The position numbers and the translations under genes are program-made. From Minwuiaceae bacterium (GTDB lineage: Bacteria > Pseudomonadota > Alphaproteobacteria > Minwuiales > Minwuiaceae): a stretch of 64,000 bases of DNA. Location of the stretch: assembly GCA_028278525.1 (NCBI GenBank), contig JANQEE010000069.1:150611-214610 (forward strand), given 5' to 3'. The notes beneath the pieces are model-generated. The model saw only the letters and a program-made list of their open reading frames with translations. It did no database searches and was not told the DNA's origin. The first letter of the stretch is position 1. Every line of letters begins with the position of its first letter. Shown one piece after another: positions 42,354 through 52,344 of this stretch.

Positions 42354-43846
42354 TATCGGTCCGGCCCCCGGAAGCTGGTGTCGTTGGCAGCCATCGTGCC
42401 GTCGTCTTCGTCCGTCACCACGAAGGTGACCGGCATCGACGAGTCAGCGACAGCATCGGTCGGAACGGTGACGAAAACCCGGAAACTGCCCAGGCTGTCC
42501 GGCTTGACTGTGAAGCGCGCCTGGTCGCCGACATCCTGCTGGCCGACCACGGCGATCTTCGGATCGTTCAAACCTTCCAGTGTCAGGCCATAGCTGCGCG
42601 TTTCGTGCCGCTTGTTGAGAATCTTGACGGTATAGCCGTTGCGGATCGAACCGTCGGACAGGGTGACAAACAGCGGATTGCGGTCGCGCAGCACGTTCGC
42701 TTCCAGCGTCGGGCGCTGGATCAGGGTTGCCAGCATGATCAGCCCGACCACGACGATGACCGAACCATAAACGATGGTGCGGGGACGCAGCAGCTTGATC
42801 CGCGCCGGCTCTCCCCGCTCCCGCCGCTGACTGTTGGTGTAGGTGTCGTAGGTGATCAAGCCGCGCGGCCTGCCGACCTTGTCCATCACGCTGTTGCAGG
42901 CATCGATGCAGAGCGCGCAAGTGATGCATTCGAGCTGCAGGCCGTCGCGAATATCGATGCCCATGGGGCAGACGGCGACGCATTGATTGCAGTCGATGCA
43001 ATCGCCGCGCCCTTCCCAGCTTTGGCCTTTTTTGTGCGCGCCGCGCGGCTCGCCTCGGTCCGTCCGGTAACTGACGACCAGCGATTCCTCGTCCAGCAAC
43101 GCGCCCTGAATGCGCGGCCACGGACACATGTAGGTGCAGACCTGTTCCCGCGCCAAGCCGCCCAGCAGATAGGTCGTCAGCGTGAGCGCCCCGATGAAGA
43201 TGTACGACACCGCGGGCGCCTGCAGCGTGAAAAGTTGCGGCAACAGGGTCGGCGCATCGGCGAAGTAGAAAACCCAGGCGCCACCTGTCGCGACCGCGAT
43301 GACGATCCAGATGCCGTGCTTGACCACGCGGCGGGCGAATTTCTCGACCGTCCAATGCGCCTTGTCCAGGCGCATACGGGCGTTGCGGTCGCCTTCGACC
43401 ATGCGTTCGACCAGGATGAACAGGTCGGTCCATACCGTCTGCGGGCAGGTATAGCCGCACCAGACGCGGCCGGCCAGGCTGGTCACCAGGAACAGGCCGA
43501 GTGCCGCCAGGATCAGCAGCCCGGTCAGGTAGTAGACTTCCTGCGGCCAGATCTCGATAAAGAAGAAGTAGAACCGGCGTGCCGGGAAATCGATCAGGAT
43601 CGCCTGATCCGGTGCGTTCGGCCCCCGGTCCCAGCGAATCCAGGGCGCCAGGTAGTAGATCGCGAGCGTGACGGCCATGATCCCCCATTTCAGGGACCGG
43701 AACGTACCGCTGACCCTTTTGGGAAAGATCTTCTCGCGCTTTTTGTAGAGTTCGCGACGTTCCTGCTTGTTGACAGGTTGAACGTCGACCGTCTCCACCA
43801 CCGGGTTCGACAAGGCGGTATCGGCTATGCCCGGACTGTGTTCCAT
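42353..43846 (-). CDS. ccoG: cbb3 oxidase accessory protein CcoG (FixG, RdxA type)
   Basis: A 497-residue membrane iron-sulfur protein. It has about five transmembrane helices and two ferredoxin-like [4Fe-4S] motifs: CIDCNQCVAVCP (about residue 276) and CITCALCIDACN (about 299). A C-terminal immunoglobulin-like periplasmic domain follows. CcoG reduces Cu(II) to Cu(I) for cbb3 biogenesis. It follows ccoP after 31 bp and starts ccoGHIS. Confidence 0.94.
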   Translation of the reverse strand: MEHSPGIADTALSNPVVETVDVQPVNKQERRELYKKREKIFPKRVSGTFRSLKWGIMAVTLAIYYLAPWIRWDRGPNAPDQAILIDFPARRFYFFFIEIWPQEVYYLTGLLILAALGLFLVTSLAGRVWCGYTCPQTVWTDLFILVERMVEGDRNARMRLDKAHWTVEKFARRVVKHGIWIVIAVATGGAWVFYFADAPTLLPQLFTLQAPAVSYIFIGALTLTTYLLGGLAREQVCTYMCPWPRIQGALLDEESLVVSYRTDRGEPRGAHKKGQSWEGRGDCIDCNQCVAVCPMGIDIRDGLQLECITCALCIDACNSVMDKVGRPRGLITYDTYTNSQRRERGEPARIKLLRPRTIVYGSVIVVVGLIMLATLIQRPTLEANVLRDRNPLFVTLSDGSIRNGYTVKILNKRHETRSYGLTLEGLNDPKIAVVGQQDVGDQARFTVKPDSLGSFRVFVTVPTDAVADSSMPVTFVVTDEDDGTMAANDTSFRGPDR

Positions 43847-43877
43847 CGGTTGGGTTGCCTACCTTGCAGGCGCGGCG

Positions 43878-44747
43878 TCACTCCCCGCCGCCGAGCGAAT
43901 GGACGTAGACTGCCAGTTTCTTCAATGTGGCGGAATCCAACCGGTCTATCCAGGGCGGCATAACGCCGCGGCGGCTGGCCGACACGGTCTCCACCAGATC
44001 GGGCCGCTCACCGCCGTAGAGCCAGATCTGGTCCGCCAGGTTGGGCGCGCCGAGTTCACGGTCGCCGACACCGCCTTCCTGGTGGCAGGCGACGCATTGT
44101 TCGGCATAGATCTCGGCGCCGCGGGCGGCCGCCGCGTCGTCCTCCGCACGGGCGGTCAGCGAGAGCACGTATTCCACCACGTCGTCGACCTGCTCCCGCG
44201 TCAGGATCTCGTCGTTCAAAAAGGCCGGCATGTCGTTCTGGCGCGACTCGTCGTGCTCCGACCGGATGCCATAGAGGATCGTCTGGTGGATGTCGGCGAC
44301 AGTGCCGCCCCAAATCCAGTCGTCGTCGTTCAGATTCGGATAACCGCGCGAGCCGGCCGCGCCGAGCCCGTGGCATTGGGAACAGTTGACCGCGAAGGCC
44401 GACCGGCCGCCGGCAAGAGCGAAAGACAGCAGTTCGGGATCGGCGCTTACCTGATCAAGCTCGGTTTCCGCAATACGGCTGGCGAGAGCGCCCTGAGCGG
44501 CCTTCGCCTCTTCAATGCTGCGCGCAACGCTCGCCCGGTCGGAATGGCCGATCAAACCCTTGGTGTGGGAATTAATCAGCGGCCAGGCCGGCATGACGAT
44601 CCAATAGCCGATCGACCAGAGGATGCAGATATAGAAGGTGTAGAGCCACCAGCGGGGCAGCGGGTTGTTCAGTTCCTTGATACCGTCCCACTCGTGCCCG
44701 GTGGTTTCGGTACCGCTGAATTCGTCGACGTCGGGTTGGCCGGCCAC
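43878..44747 (-). CDS. ccoP: cbb3 cytochrome c oxidase subunit III, dihaem CcoP (FixP)
   Basis: A 289-residue membrane-anchored dihaem cytochrome c. One helix (WWLYTFYICILWSIGYWIV, about 33-51) is followed by two haem domains with CSQCH (about 126-130) and CVACH (about 216-220). It accepts electrons from cytochrome c or bc1 and passes them to CcoO/CcoN. The GTG at 44747 is preferred: gaggagg lies seven bases upstream inside the end of ccoQ. A TTG at 44753 overlapping the ccoQ stop is the alternative. Confidence 0.94.
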   Translation of the reverse strand: MAGQPDVDEFSGTETTGHEWDGIKELNNPLPRWWLYTFYICILWSIGYWIVMPAWPLINSHTKGLIGHSDRASVARSIEEAKAAQGALASRIAETELDQVSADPELLSFALAGGRSAFAVNCSQCHGLGAAGSRGYPNLNDDDWIWGGTVADIHQTILYGIRSEHDESRQNDMPAFLNDEILTREQVDDVVEYVLSLTARAEDDAAAARGAEIYAEQCVACHQEGGVGDRELGAPNLADQIWLYGGERPDLVETVSASRRGVMPPWIDRLDSATLKKLAVYVHSLGGGE

Positions 44748-44749
44748 GA

Positions 44750-44899
44750 TCAATCCTCCTCAAGCGGAATACGCGCCGCGTGGTCGAACTTCTTCTTGTT
44801 GCGCGGCCAGAGCGCGTACGCCACGACGCCAAGAAATAGTACGAACAGGTAGAGAAGCCCGTAGGTGTCGGCAAAAAGGGCAACGTTTTGATAGGTCAT
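44750..44899 (-). CDS. ccoQ: cbb3 oxidase subunit IV CcoQ (FixQ)
   Basis: A 49-residue single-helix protein. The helix (about residues 14-31, LLYLFVLFLGVVAYALW) is followed by PRNKKKFDHAARIPLEED, the typical charged CcoQ tail. It stabilises CcoP within the complex. It lies between ccoO and ccoP, in the normal ccoNOQP order. Confidence 0.93.
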   Translation of the reverse strand: MTYQNVALFADTYGLLYLFVLFLGVVAYALWPRNKKKFDHAARIPLEED

Positions 44900-44908
44900 G
44901 GCCCGCCC

Positions 44909-45634
44909 CTAACGCAGGTTTTCTTCGGGTTTATAGGCGTCGAAATCGACCAGGGTGCCCAGCATCTGCATGTACGCGATCAGGGCATCCAGCTCCGACA
45001 CCATCTCAGGGTTGCCGTCGAAGTCGCGCGAGATCGCGTTCGGATAGCGTTCCAGGAAACCGTCGACTTCGTCGGAGAACGGATCGAGTTGGCCCTTGAT
45101 GTCGGCCTGAGCGTTCTCGATCATCTCGTCCGTATAGGGCACGCCGACTGTTCGGTTAGCCGCCATGTGGTCGGCGACCTGGTCGATTCGGAGCGGCGTC
45201 TCCGCCAGGAACGGATAGCCGGGCATGATCGATTCCGGGACCACGCTGCGCGGGTCGTTCATATGCGCCACGTGCCAGTCGTCGGAGTAGCGACCGCCGA
45301 CCCGGGCCAGGTCAGGCCCGGTCCGTTTCGAGCCCCACTGGAACGGGTGGTCGTACATGCTTTCCGCCGCCAGGCTGTAGTGGCCGTAGCGTTCGACCTC
45401 GTCGCGCAAAGAGCGGACCATCTGGCTGTGGCAGTTGTAACAGCCCTCTCGGATATAGATGTTGCGGCCCTTCAGTTCGAGCGGGGTGTAGGGCCGCATG
45501 CCCTTCACCTTCTCGATCGTGCTTTCCAGATAGAACAGCGGCGCGATCTCCACCAAGCCGCCGATCGACACGACGATCAGGGTGAGGACGGTGAGCAGGA
45601 TCGAGTTCTTTTCGATACGGGCGTGACTGAACAT
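44909..45634 (-). CDS. ccoO: cbb3 cytochrome c oxidase subunit II, monohaem CcoO (FixO)
   Basis: A 241-residue membrane-anchored monohaem cytochrome c. The N-terminal helix is at about residues 12-34 and the haem site CYNCH at about 63-67 ([11 protein letters not shown]). The conserved [20 protein letters not shown] follows. It carries electrons between CcoP and CcoN. The ATG at 45634 has aggagg upstream; a longer frame into ccoN is rejected. Confidence 0.95.
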   Translation of the reverse strand: MFSHARIEKNSILLTVLTLIVVSIGGLVEIAPLFYLESTIEKVKGMRPYTPLELKGRNIYIREGCYNCHSQMVRSLRDEVERYGHYSLAAESMYDHPFQWGSKRTGPDLARVGGRYSDDWHVAHMNDPRSVVPESIMPGYPFLAETPLRIDQVADHMAANRTVGVPYTDEMIENAQADIKGQLDPFSDEVDGFLERYPNAISRDFDGNPEMVSELDALIAYMQMLGTLVDFDAYKPEENLR

Positions 45635-45648
45635 CGCTTGAGCCCTCC

Positions 45649-47292
45649 TTACTCGGCGGCCGTGGCGGCGGCCATCGGCCGCGCCGCCGCGACGCCTTCG
45701 ACCCGAACGTCGCCGCGCACCGTCCGCCACAGGTTGTAGGCCATGATCAGCGCCCCGGCGAGGAACAGCACACCGCCGAAGGCCCGGATCACATAGAACG
45801 GGTGCATCGCTTCGACTGTCTCGACAAACGAGTATTCCAGGAAACCGAGGCTGTCATAGGCGCGCCACATCAGGCCCTGCAGGATGCCGGACACCCACAT
45901 CGCGGTGATGTAGAGCACGATGCCGATCGACGCGATCCAGAAGTGCCAACTGACCAGCGCCAGCGAATAGAGCTGGCTGCGGCGCCACAGCAACGGCGTC
46001 AGGACGTAGAGAGCGCCGAAGCTGACGAAGCCGACCCAGCCGAGCGCGCCGGAATGCACGTGGCCGACCGTCCAGTCGGTGTAGTGGCTGAGCGAGTTGA
46101 CCGCCTTGATCGACATCACCGGGCCTTCGAAGGTGCTCATGCCATAGAAGGCGACCGATACCACCAGCATGCGGATGACCGGATCGGTGCGGAGCTTGTC
46201 CCATGCACCCGAGAGGGTCATCAGGCCGTTGATCATGCCGCCCCACGACGGCATCCACAGCATGATTGAGAAGGTCATGCCGAGCGTCTGGGCCCATTCC
46301 GGCAGCGCCGTGTAATGCAGGTGGTGCGGACCGGCCCAGATGTAGAGGAAGATCAGCGACCAGAAATGGACGATGGACAGCCGGTACGAATAGACCGGCC
46401 GTTCCGCCCGCTTCGGCACGAAGTAGTACATGATGCCGAGGAAGCCCGCTGTCAGGAAGAAGCCGACGGCGTTATGGCCGTACCACCACTGAGTCAGCGC
46501 GTCCTGCACGCCGGAGAATAGCGAGTAACTCTTGACCCCGGTAAGCGACACCGGCACCGCCAGATTGTTGACGATGTGCAGCATCGCGATGGTCACGATG
46601 AACGCCAGGTAGAACCAGTTGGCGACGTAGATATGCGGCTCTTTCCGCTTCCACAGCGTGCCCAGGAAGACGAGCAGGTAGACCACCCAGACCAGGGTCA
46701 GCCAGAGGTCGGCATACCATTCCGGCTCCGCATACTCTTTCGACTGGGTGACGCCGAGGAGATAGCCGGTGGCCGCGATGACGATAAAGAGCTGATAGCC
46801 CCAGAACACGAACCACGGCGCTACGCCGCCGGCCAGCCGGGCCTTGCAGGTACGCTGCACCACATGGAACGAGGTCGCGATCAGGACGTTGCCGCCGAAC
46901 GCGAAGATCACCGCCGAGGTGTGCAGCGGCCGCAGCCGGCCGAAATTGATCCAGGGAAGGTCGAAATTGAGGACCGGAAACGCGAGTTGAAGCGCGATCA
47001 TCAGGCCGGCGGCGAAGCCGGCGATGCCCCAGAACATGGAGGCGATGACGCCAGCCCTGACGACCGAGTCCTGGTAAGGCGACGGATCGCCATCGTCCTT
47101 CGCCGACCCGTAGCGGATCAGGAAGAACACCCCGCCGACACAGAACAACAGGAACAGCAGCCCGTGAAATTCCATCACCGGGTCCGCGGCGAAAGCCGTC
47201 AGCATCAAGCCGATCAACGCGCCGGCCAGCAAAAGCACCCCCATCAGCCAGCTTATCACCGTATTGCCGGGTGCTGTTTCTTGCACACTCAT
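45649..47292 (-). CDS. ccoN: cbb3 cytochrome c oxidase catalytic subunit CcoN (FixN)
   Basis: A 547-residue haem-copper oxidase subunit with about 12-14 helices. Conserved His ligands for the low-spin haem, haem b3 and CuB can be seen in [35 protein letters not shown] and [17 protein letters not shown]. This high-affinity oxidase serves respiration at low oxygen. An FNR box lies 125 bp upstream (47417-47430). It is the first gene of ccoNOQPGHIS. Confidence 0.95.
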   Translation of the reverse strand: MSVQETAPGNTVISWLMGVLLLAGALIGLMLTAFAADPVMEFHGLLFLLFCVGGVFFLIRYGSAKDDGDPSPYQDSVVRAGVIASMFWGIAGFAAGLMIALQLAFPVLNFDLPWINFGRLRPLHTSAVIFAFGGNVLIATSFHVVQRTCKARLAGGVAPWFVFWGYQLFIVIAATGYLLGVTQSKEYAEPEWYADLWLTLVWVVYLLVFLGTLWKRKEPHIYVANWFYLAFIVTIAMLHIVNNLAVPVSLTGVKSYSLFSGVQDALTQWWYGHNAVGFFLTAGFLGIMYYFVPKRAERPVYSYRLSIVHFWSLIFLYIWAGPHHLHYTALPEWAQTLGMTFSIMLWMPSWGGMINGLMTLSGAWDKLRTDPVIRMLVVSVAFYGMSTFEGPVMSIKAVNSLSHYTDWTVGHVHSGALGWVGFVSFGALYVLTPLLWRRSQLYSLALVSWHFWIASIGIVLYITAMWVSGILQGLMWRAYDSLGFLEYSFVETVEAMHPFYVIRAFGGVLFLAGALIMAYNLWRTVRGDVRVEGVAAARPMAAATAAE

Positions 47293-47583
47293 TGCCCGTC
47301 ACCCCCAAAAAGGTCAGCAGGTATTCTCGCTACCGGATCCGCACACTACCCCGCGCCACCGAGGGCAAGCCGCAGCGTTTCGGGGCGTAACCAACACCCG
47401 CAACCTGCGCCGCACATTGATTCAAATCAAGTTGACCATGCGCGACCAAAGGTCCCAGGGCGGAGAAGCGTTGGTATGTTTGCCTCTTGCGCGACTACTC
47501 GGTTTGCGGTCATATTAACGGATATTGGCACTAGTCTGGCCGTGCGTCGTTAACCATGACCCGGCTAATGGGAGAAAAAAGCC
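47293..47583. promoter_or_regulatory. Divergent promoter region between ccoN and pqqA
   Basis: This 291-bp region has no gene. It contains the FNR box at 47417-47430 and must hold the ccoN promoter on the minus strand and the pqqA promoter on the plus strand. A gggagaaaa site just before 47584 is the pqqA ribosome site. Confidence 0.7.
47417..47430. promoter_or_regulatory. FNR/FixK box upstream of ccoN
   Basis: TTGAT-TCAA-ATCAA is a perfect palindromic match to the FNR/FixK consensus. Its centre is about 131 bp from the ccoN ATG and 160 bp from pqqA. By known cco regulation, it most likely activates ccoN at low oxygen; an effect on pqqA is possible. Confidence 0.88.
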
Positions 47584-47667
47584 ATGCGGAAAGCCTGGAA
47601 AAAGCCACGGATCGTCGAAGTGGCCGTCGGGATGGAAATCAACTGCTACGCCTGCGCCGACCTCTAA
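47584..47667 (+). CDS. pqqA: PQQ precursor peptide PqqA
   Basis: A 27-residue peptide (MRKAWKKPRIVEV, then the motif E-I-N-C-Y). The conserved Glu18 and Tyr22, spaced by three residues, are the atoms that become PQQ after PqqE crosslinks them. A gggagaaaa site precedes the ATG. It starts the pqqABCDE run and is 48 bp before pqqB. Confidence 0.95.
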   Translation: MRKAWKKPRIVEVAVGMEINCYACADL

Positions 47668-47715
47668 GCACACGGCCGACCAGCCTGGGACGCGGCGTCG
47701 GCCCGCGGTAGGTCG

Positions 47716-48633
47716 ATGCTGAAAGTCCGGGTACTCGGGTCCGCCGCCGGCGGCGGCTATCCCCAATGGAACTGCAATTGCCCGGTATGCCAACTGGCAT
47801 GGCGGGGCGATGCGCGTGTGCGCCGCCGCACACAATCGTCGATCGCCGTGTCGGCGGACGGTGAGCAGTGGTTCCTGTTCAACGCATCGCCGGACCTGCG
47901 CGAACAGATCGCGGCAAACCCGCCGCTGCAACCCGCCGTCGAAGGACGACACAGTCCGATCGCCGGCGTTGTCTTGACCAACGCCGATGTCGATCACATT
48001 GGCGGATTATTGACGGTGCGCGAGAGCCAGCCGCTTAATCTGTACGCCACGGCCAAGGTGCTGGACGCCCTGGCCGCCAACAGCCTGTTCAACGTGCTGA
48101 ACCCGGACTTCGTCAGCCGCCGGCCATTGTCGCTGGACCGGCCGGTCGAACTGGCGACACCGGTCGGCGATGTACCACAACTGGAGATCGAGGCGTTCGC
48201 CGTGCCGGGCAAGGTCGCGCTGTTCCTGGAAGGGCTGGACGAGAACACGGGCGAGGACACCGTCGCCCTGCATGTCCGCGCCCGCGACAGCGACGCGCAC
48301 TTCTATTACATCCCCGGCTGCGCCCGGGTCACGCCGGAACTGGCGGACCGTCTGGCCGACGCGCCGCTGGTCCTGTTCGACGGCACCCTGTGGACCGACG
48401 ACGAGATGATCCAAGCCGGCGTCGGCAGGAAGACCGGCCAGCGCATGGGGCATATCAGCCTGTCCGGGCCGGACGGCACCCTGGCCGTTTTCCGGGACAT
48501 GCCTGTACGGCGCAAGATCCTGATCCATATCAATAACACCAACCCTATTCTGATAGAGGATTCGCCGGAGGCCGAGGCGGTGGCCGAGGCCGGTTGGGAA
48601 ATCGCCTACGACGGCATGGAGATTTCACTGTGA
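47716..48633 (+). CDS. pqqB: PQQ biosynthesis protein PqqB
   Basis: A 305-residue metallo-beta-lactamase-fold protein with the opening typical of PqqB (LKVRVLGSAAGGGYPQWNC) and the metal-site region TNADVDHIGGLL. It is implicated in hydroxylating the tyrosine-derived part of the PQQ precursor. Its stop overlaps the pqqC GTG start by 4 bp. Confidence 0.95.
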   Translation: MLKVRVLGSAAGGGYPQWNCNCPVCQLAWRGDARVRRRTQSSIAVSADGEQWFLFNASPDLREQIAANPPLQPAVEGRHSPIAGVVLTNADVDHIGGLLTVRESQPLNLYATAKVLDALAANSLFNVLNPDFVSRRPLSLDRPVELATPVGDVPQLEIEAFAVPGKVALFLEGLDENTGEDTVALHVRARDSDAHFYYIPGCARVTPELADRLADAPLVLFDGTLWTDDEMIQAGVGRKTGQRMGHISLSGPDGTLAVFRDMPVRRKILIHINNTNPILIEDSPEAEAVAEAGWEIAYDGMEISL

Positions 48634-49364
48634 GCAGCGCGCTGACGCCGGACCAGTTGGAAGACCGCCTGCGCGGCATCGGCGCAGAGCGCTATCACGA
48701 CAAGCACCCATTCCACCACATGCTGCACGAGGGCGCGTTGACCAAGCCGCAGGTCCAGGCCTGGGCGCTCAATCGCTACTACTATCAAAGCCGCATCCCG
48801 ATGAAGGATTCGGCGCTGATGGCGCGCGTCGACGACCCCGAATTGCGGCGCGAATGGCGCCGCCGGGTGAGCGATCACGACGGACGCGAGGAAGACGACG
48901 GCGGTATCGAGCGTTGGCTCAGGCTGACCGGCGCGCTGGGGCTGGACCGCGCCTATGTGATGTCGACCGAGGGCATCCTGCCGGCGACCAAGTTCGCGGT
49001 TGAGGCGTATGTCCACTTCGTCGCGGAGCGCAGCCTGCTGGAAGCCATCGCGTCGTCGCTGACGGAACTGTTCGCGCCGAAGATCATCGCCGAGCGGGTC
49101 GCCGGGATGCTCAGCAACTATTCCTTCATCGACGCCGAAACGCTGGCCTACTTCAACAAACGGATGGACCAGGCGCCGCGCGATTCCAACTTCGCCCTTG
49201 CCTATGTGAAGGAACACGCGGTTCGGCCGGACCAGCAGCAGGCCGTGATCGACGCGCTCTATTTCAAATGCAACGTGCTCTGGTCGCAGTTGGACGCCCT
49301 GCACTACGCCTATGTGGAGCCCGGCCTGATCCCGCCTGGCGCGTTTCAGCCGGCCGCGTCATGA
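48630..49364 (+). CDS. pqqC: Pyrroloquinoline-quinone synthase PqqC
   Basis: A 244-residue all-helical oxidase that performs the last ring closure and oxidation of PQQ. Family features: YHDKHPFHHMLHEG and NRYYYQSRIPMKDSALMAR near the N terminus, and RRVSDHDG. The GTG start overlaps the pqqB stop (GTGA). The stop overlaps pqqD by 4 bp. Confidence 0.95.
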   Translation: MSSALTPDQLEDRLRGIGAERYHDKHPFHHMLHEGALTKPQVQAWALNRYYYQSRIPMKDSALMARVDDPELRREWRRRVSDHDGREEDDGGIERWLRLTGALGLDRAYVMSTEGILPATKFAVEAYVHFVAERSLLEAIASSLTELFAPKIIAERVAGMLSNYSFIDAETLAYFNKRMDQAPRDSNFALAYVKEHAVRPDQQQAVIDALYFKCNVLWSQLDALHYAYVEPGLIPPGAFQPAAS

Positions 49365-49648
49365 CCGGCCGCGTGGTGCTGGGAACCGACTCGGTCCCGT
49401 CCCTGCCCCGGCACATCAAACTGCGCTGGGACAAACGACGCGAAAAGTGGGTGATCCAGGCGCCGGAGAAGGTGATGTTCCCGGACGAGATCGCGGTGGA
49501 GATCCTGAACAAGTGCGACGGCGCCGCGACGCTCGGCGAGATTGTCGCGGCGCTGGCGGCGGAATACGATGAAAAGCCCGAAGACATCGCCGCCGATGTG
49601 ACGGAGATGCTGCAGGACCTCGCCGACAAAGGCTACGTGACGGCATGA
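49361..49648 (+). CDS. pqqD: PQQ peptide chaperone PqqD
   Basis: A 95-residue RiPP-recognition-element protein that binds PqqA and presents it to Pqq[25 protein letters not shown] and the helix-rich C terminus ([22 protein letters not shown]) are standard. It overlaps pqqC and pqqE by 4 bp each. Confidence 0.95.
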   Translation: MTGRVVLGTDSVPSLPRHIKLRWDKRREKWVIQAPEKVMFPDEIAVEILNKCDGAATLGEIVAALAAEYDEKPEDIAADVTEMLQDLADKGYVTA

Positions 49649-50742
49649 GCGCGGCGGCCGCACCGGGCGCGCCCCTGGCCCTGCTGGCCGAGCTGACGCA
49701 CCGCTGCCCGCTGCAATGTCCCTATTGCTCTAACCCGATCAATTTGGAACGCGCTTCTTCGGAACTGACCACGGAAGAATGGCGGCGGGTGATCGTGGAA
49801 GCGGCCGATCTGGGTGCGCTGCAGATCCATCTGTCCGGCGGCGAACCGACGGTGCGGCGCGACCTGGAAGAGATTATCGCCGCTTCATCGGAAGAAGGGC
49901 TGTACACCAACCTGATCACCTCCGCCGTGCTGTTGGACGCCGAACGTATCGGCCGCCTCGCCGAGGTCGGATTGGATCATGTTCAGATTAGTTTCCAGGA
50001 CAACGAGGCCGGCAATGCCGACCGGATCGGCGGTTACGCCGGCGGACATGAGAAAAAACAGGCGGTCGCCAAACTCGTGCGCTCCGTGGGTCTGCCGCTA
50101 ACCGTGAACGCCGTGATGCACCGGCAGAACCTCGAGAACCTGGACGCGGTGATCGACATGGCGGTCGGGCTGGACGCGGAAAGGTTGGAGGTGGCGCACG
50201 TGCAGTACTACGGCTGGGCGTTGCGGAACCGCGCCGCGCTGATGCCGAGCCGGGACCAGTTGGACCGGGCGACCGAGGTGGTCGACGCAGCCCGGGAACG
50301 GCTCGCCGGGCGGCTTGCCATCGACTACGTGGTGCCGGACTACTACGCGCGGCGGCCGAAGGCCTGCATGGGCGGCTGGGGCCGGCGCTTCCTGAACATC
50401 GACCCGCTGGGCCGCGTGCTGCCGTGCCATGCCGCGGCGACGATCACCGAGCTTGAATTCTGGTCAGTGCGCGACCGGCCGTTGGCCGAGATCTGGCAGA
50501 GCTCGCCGGCCTTCCTGCGGTTTCGCGGCACCGACTGGATGCCGGAACCCTGCCGGAGCTGCGACCGGCGCGAGATCGATTGGGGCGGCTGCCGCTGCCA
50601 GGCCTTGGCCCTGACCGGCGATGCGGCAAACACCGACCCAGCCTGCGAGAAATCGCCGCTGCACGCGTCGATGTTCGAAATGGCCGCGACGGAATCGACG
50701 ACGGCCCCGCCGGATTTCATTTACCGCCGGATCGGCGCTTAG
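49645..50742 (+). CDS. pqqE: PQQ radical-SAM enzyme PqqE
   Basis: A 365-residue radical-SAM/SPASM enzyme that crosslinks Glu and Tyr in PqqA. The SAM cluster motif is CPLQCPYC (C-x3-C-x2-C, about residues 20-27), followed by [15 protein letters not shown]. The C-terminal SPASM region has [24 protein letters not shown] and [18 protein letters not shown]. Its last 26 bases overlap the convergent aldolase gene. No pqqF-type peptidase or PQQ-dependent dehydrogenase is in the window. Confidence 0.95.
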   Translation: MSAAAAPGAPLALLAELTHRCPLQCPYCSNPINLERASSELTTEEWRRVIVEAADLGALQIHLSGGEPTVRRDLEEIIAASSEEGLYTNLITSAVLLDAERIGRLAEVGLDHVQISFQDNEAGNADRIGGYAGGHEKKQAVAKLVRSVGLPLTVNAVMHRQNLENLDAVIDMAVGLDAERLEVAHVQYYGWALRNRAALMPSRDQLDRATEVVDAARERLAGRLAIDYVVPDYYARRPKACMGGWGRRFLNIDPLGRVLPCHAAATITELEFWSVRDRPLAEIWQSSPAFLRFRGTDWMPEPCRSCDRREIDWGGCRCQALALTGDAANTDPACEKSPLHASMFEMAATESTTAPPDFIYRRIGA

Positions 50743-51433
50743 GCCTCGCCTTCTTCGGCGGCTCAACCGCCGCCGCATCGCTGGCATCGACCGACTGTTT
50801 GCCGTAGGACGCGAAGCGGGCGAGCACGCGCGTCATTTCCCGCTTCGGCAGCAGCTTCGGTTCGCCAACCTGCAGGGCACGCCAGTATTGCGAGGCCAAG
50901 GTCTCGACTTCCACCGCCAGCCGCAGCGTCTTCTCGAGATCGGGCCCGAGGCAAATCATGCCGTGGTTGGCCAGCAGGCAGGCCTTGCGATCCTTCAGCG
51001 CCTTCAGGGCATGATCGGAAAGTTCCTGGGTACCGAAGGTGGCGTAAGGCGCGCAGCGGATGTCGGGACCGCCGGCGACCGCGACCATATAGTGGAACGA
51101 CGGGATGCCCCGGCCGAGGCAGGCAAGGGTGGTGCAGAAGTTGGCGTGGGTGTGGACGACGGCGCCCGCATCCTCGCGTTTGCACATGATGTCGTAGTGG
51201 AAGCGCCATTCGCTCGACGGCAGAAAGTCGCCGTGATAGCGACCGTCCAGATCCATCTCGACGATCTGTTCCGGGCGCATGTCGTCGTAGGGAATACCGG
51301 AAGGCGTAATCAGGAAGCCGCCGTCGATGCGCAGGCTGGCATTACCGGAGGTGCCCTGGTTGATGCCGAGACCGTTCATCCGGCGGCAGGTGTCGATGAG
51401 TTGCCGACGGAGCCGCTGATGTTTGAGCGCCAC
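50717..51433 (-). CDS. Class II aldolase, fuculose-phosphate type
   Basis: A 238-residue class II aldolase of the fuculose-1-phosphate/AraD family. Zinc ligands are seen in [11 protein letters not shown] (His-x-His, about residues 94-96) and ANHGMIC (about 156-162), and the catalytic Glu in [11 protein letters not shown]. It would cleave 5-deoxyribulose-1-phosphate or methylthioribulose-1-phosphate to DHAP and an aldehyde, given the mtnA-like isomerase and kinase upstream. The start is a GTG overlapping the kinase stop by one base. A basic tail ([13 protein letters not shown]) overlaps the end of pqqE. Confidence 0.85.
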   Translation of the reverse strand: MALKHQRLRRQLIDTCRRMNGLGINQGTSGNASLRIDGGFLITPSGIPYDDMRPEQIVEMDLDGRYHGDFLPSSEWRFHYDIMCKREDAGAVVHTHANFCTTLACLGRGIPSFHYMVAVAGGPDIRCAPYATFGTQELSDHALKALKDRKACLLANHGMICLGPDLEKTLRLAVEVETLASQYWRALQVGEPKLLPKREMTRVLARFASYGKQSVDASDAAAVEPPKKARPKRRSGGK

Positions 51434-52344
51434 TAGACGGGCTCCGCCGGCGAAAGATCGCCGAGGCGCGCATCGATCGCCTCTGCCATCGGCAGGCTGG
51501 ATTGCGTGCCGGCGACGGTGCAGCAGAGCGCCGCGGCAACCGACGCGCGGCGCATCGCGGCCGGCATGTCGGCGCCGCCGGCCAGCGTCGCGGCGAGTAC
51601 GCCGGTAAAGCAGTCGCCCGCACCCGTGGTGTCGACCGGATCGACAGGCAAGCCATCGATACGCCAGCCACCGTCGGGGCTAATCGCGACCGCGCCGCCG
51701 GCGCCGAGGGTGGTGACGCAGGCCAGGCCGTGCCGCGTGACCAGCGCCGTGCCGGGGTCGTCTAATGGCAGGCCTTCCGACTCGGCGATCATGGCAGCCT
51801 CGATCTGGTTGACCACGAGAATATCGACGGCATCCAGCGCCTCGGCAGGCACCGCTGCAGCCGGGGCGACATTGAGCAGGATGCGGGCGCCTCGGTCTCT
51901 GGCGCGCCGGATCAGCGCCCAGTTCTCCGCAACGTCGACCTCCATTTGCAGCACCAGCCATGTGTTCGGCGTGAGCATCGCATCGGGCACGCCGTCGGCC
52001 CGCGCTTCCATATTGGCGCCGCTGGCCACGACAATGGCGTTCTCGCCGCCCCGGTCGACCATGATGGTCGCGCAACCGGTATGTCGGCTGCCGCGCCCGA
52101 TGCCGGCAATATCGACCCCCGCTTCGGCGAGAGTCGCCGTGGCCTGCGCCGCCCAATCGTCGTCGCCGACGGCGCCGAACATGGCGACGTCACCGCCGGC
52201 CCGAGCCGCGGCGCAGGCCTGGTTGGCGCCCTTGCCGCCGGCAACCATCAGGCAGTCTGCGCCGATCACCGTCTCTCCAGGGCTCGGCAATTTCGAGGAC
52301 AGCATGACGATATCGACGTTGAGCGAACCGAAGACGACGATCAT
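51433..52344 (-). CDS. PfkB/ribokinase-family sugar kinase
   Basis: A 303-residue ribokinase-like enzyme. The substrate motif [18 protein letters not shown] (about residues 34-51) and the ATP/anion-hole signature [12 protein letters not shown] (about 235-246) are complete, including the catalytic Asp of GAGD. Between an MtnA-like isomerase and an aldolase, the likely substrate is 5-deoxyribose or a similar pentose; ribose itself is an alternative. It overlaps mtnA by 4 bp. Confidence 0.9.
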   Translation of the reverse strand: MIVVFGSLNVDIVMLSSKLPSPGETVIGADCLMVAGGKGANQACAAARAGGDVAMFGAVGDDDWAAQATATLAEAGVDIAGIGRGSRHTGCATIMVDRGGENAIVVASGANMEARADGVPDAMLTPNTWLVLQMEVDVAENWALIRRARDRGARILLNVAPAAAVPAEALDAVDILVVNQIEAAMIAESEGLPLDDPGTALVTRHGLACVTTLGAGGAVAISPDGGWRIDGLPVDPVDTTGAGDCFTGVLAATLAGGADMPAAMRRASVAAALCCTVAGTQSSLPMAEAIDARLGDLSPAEPV

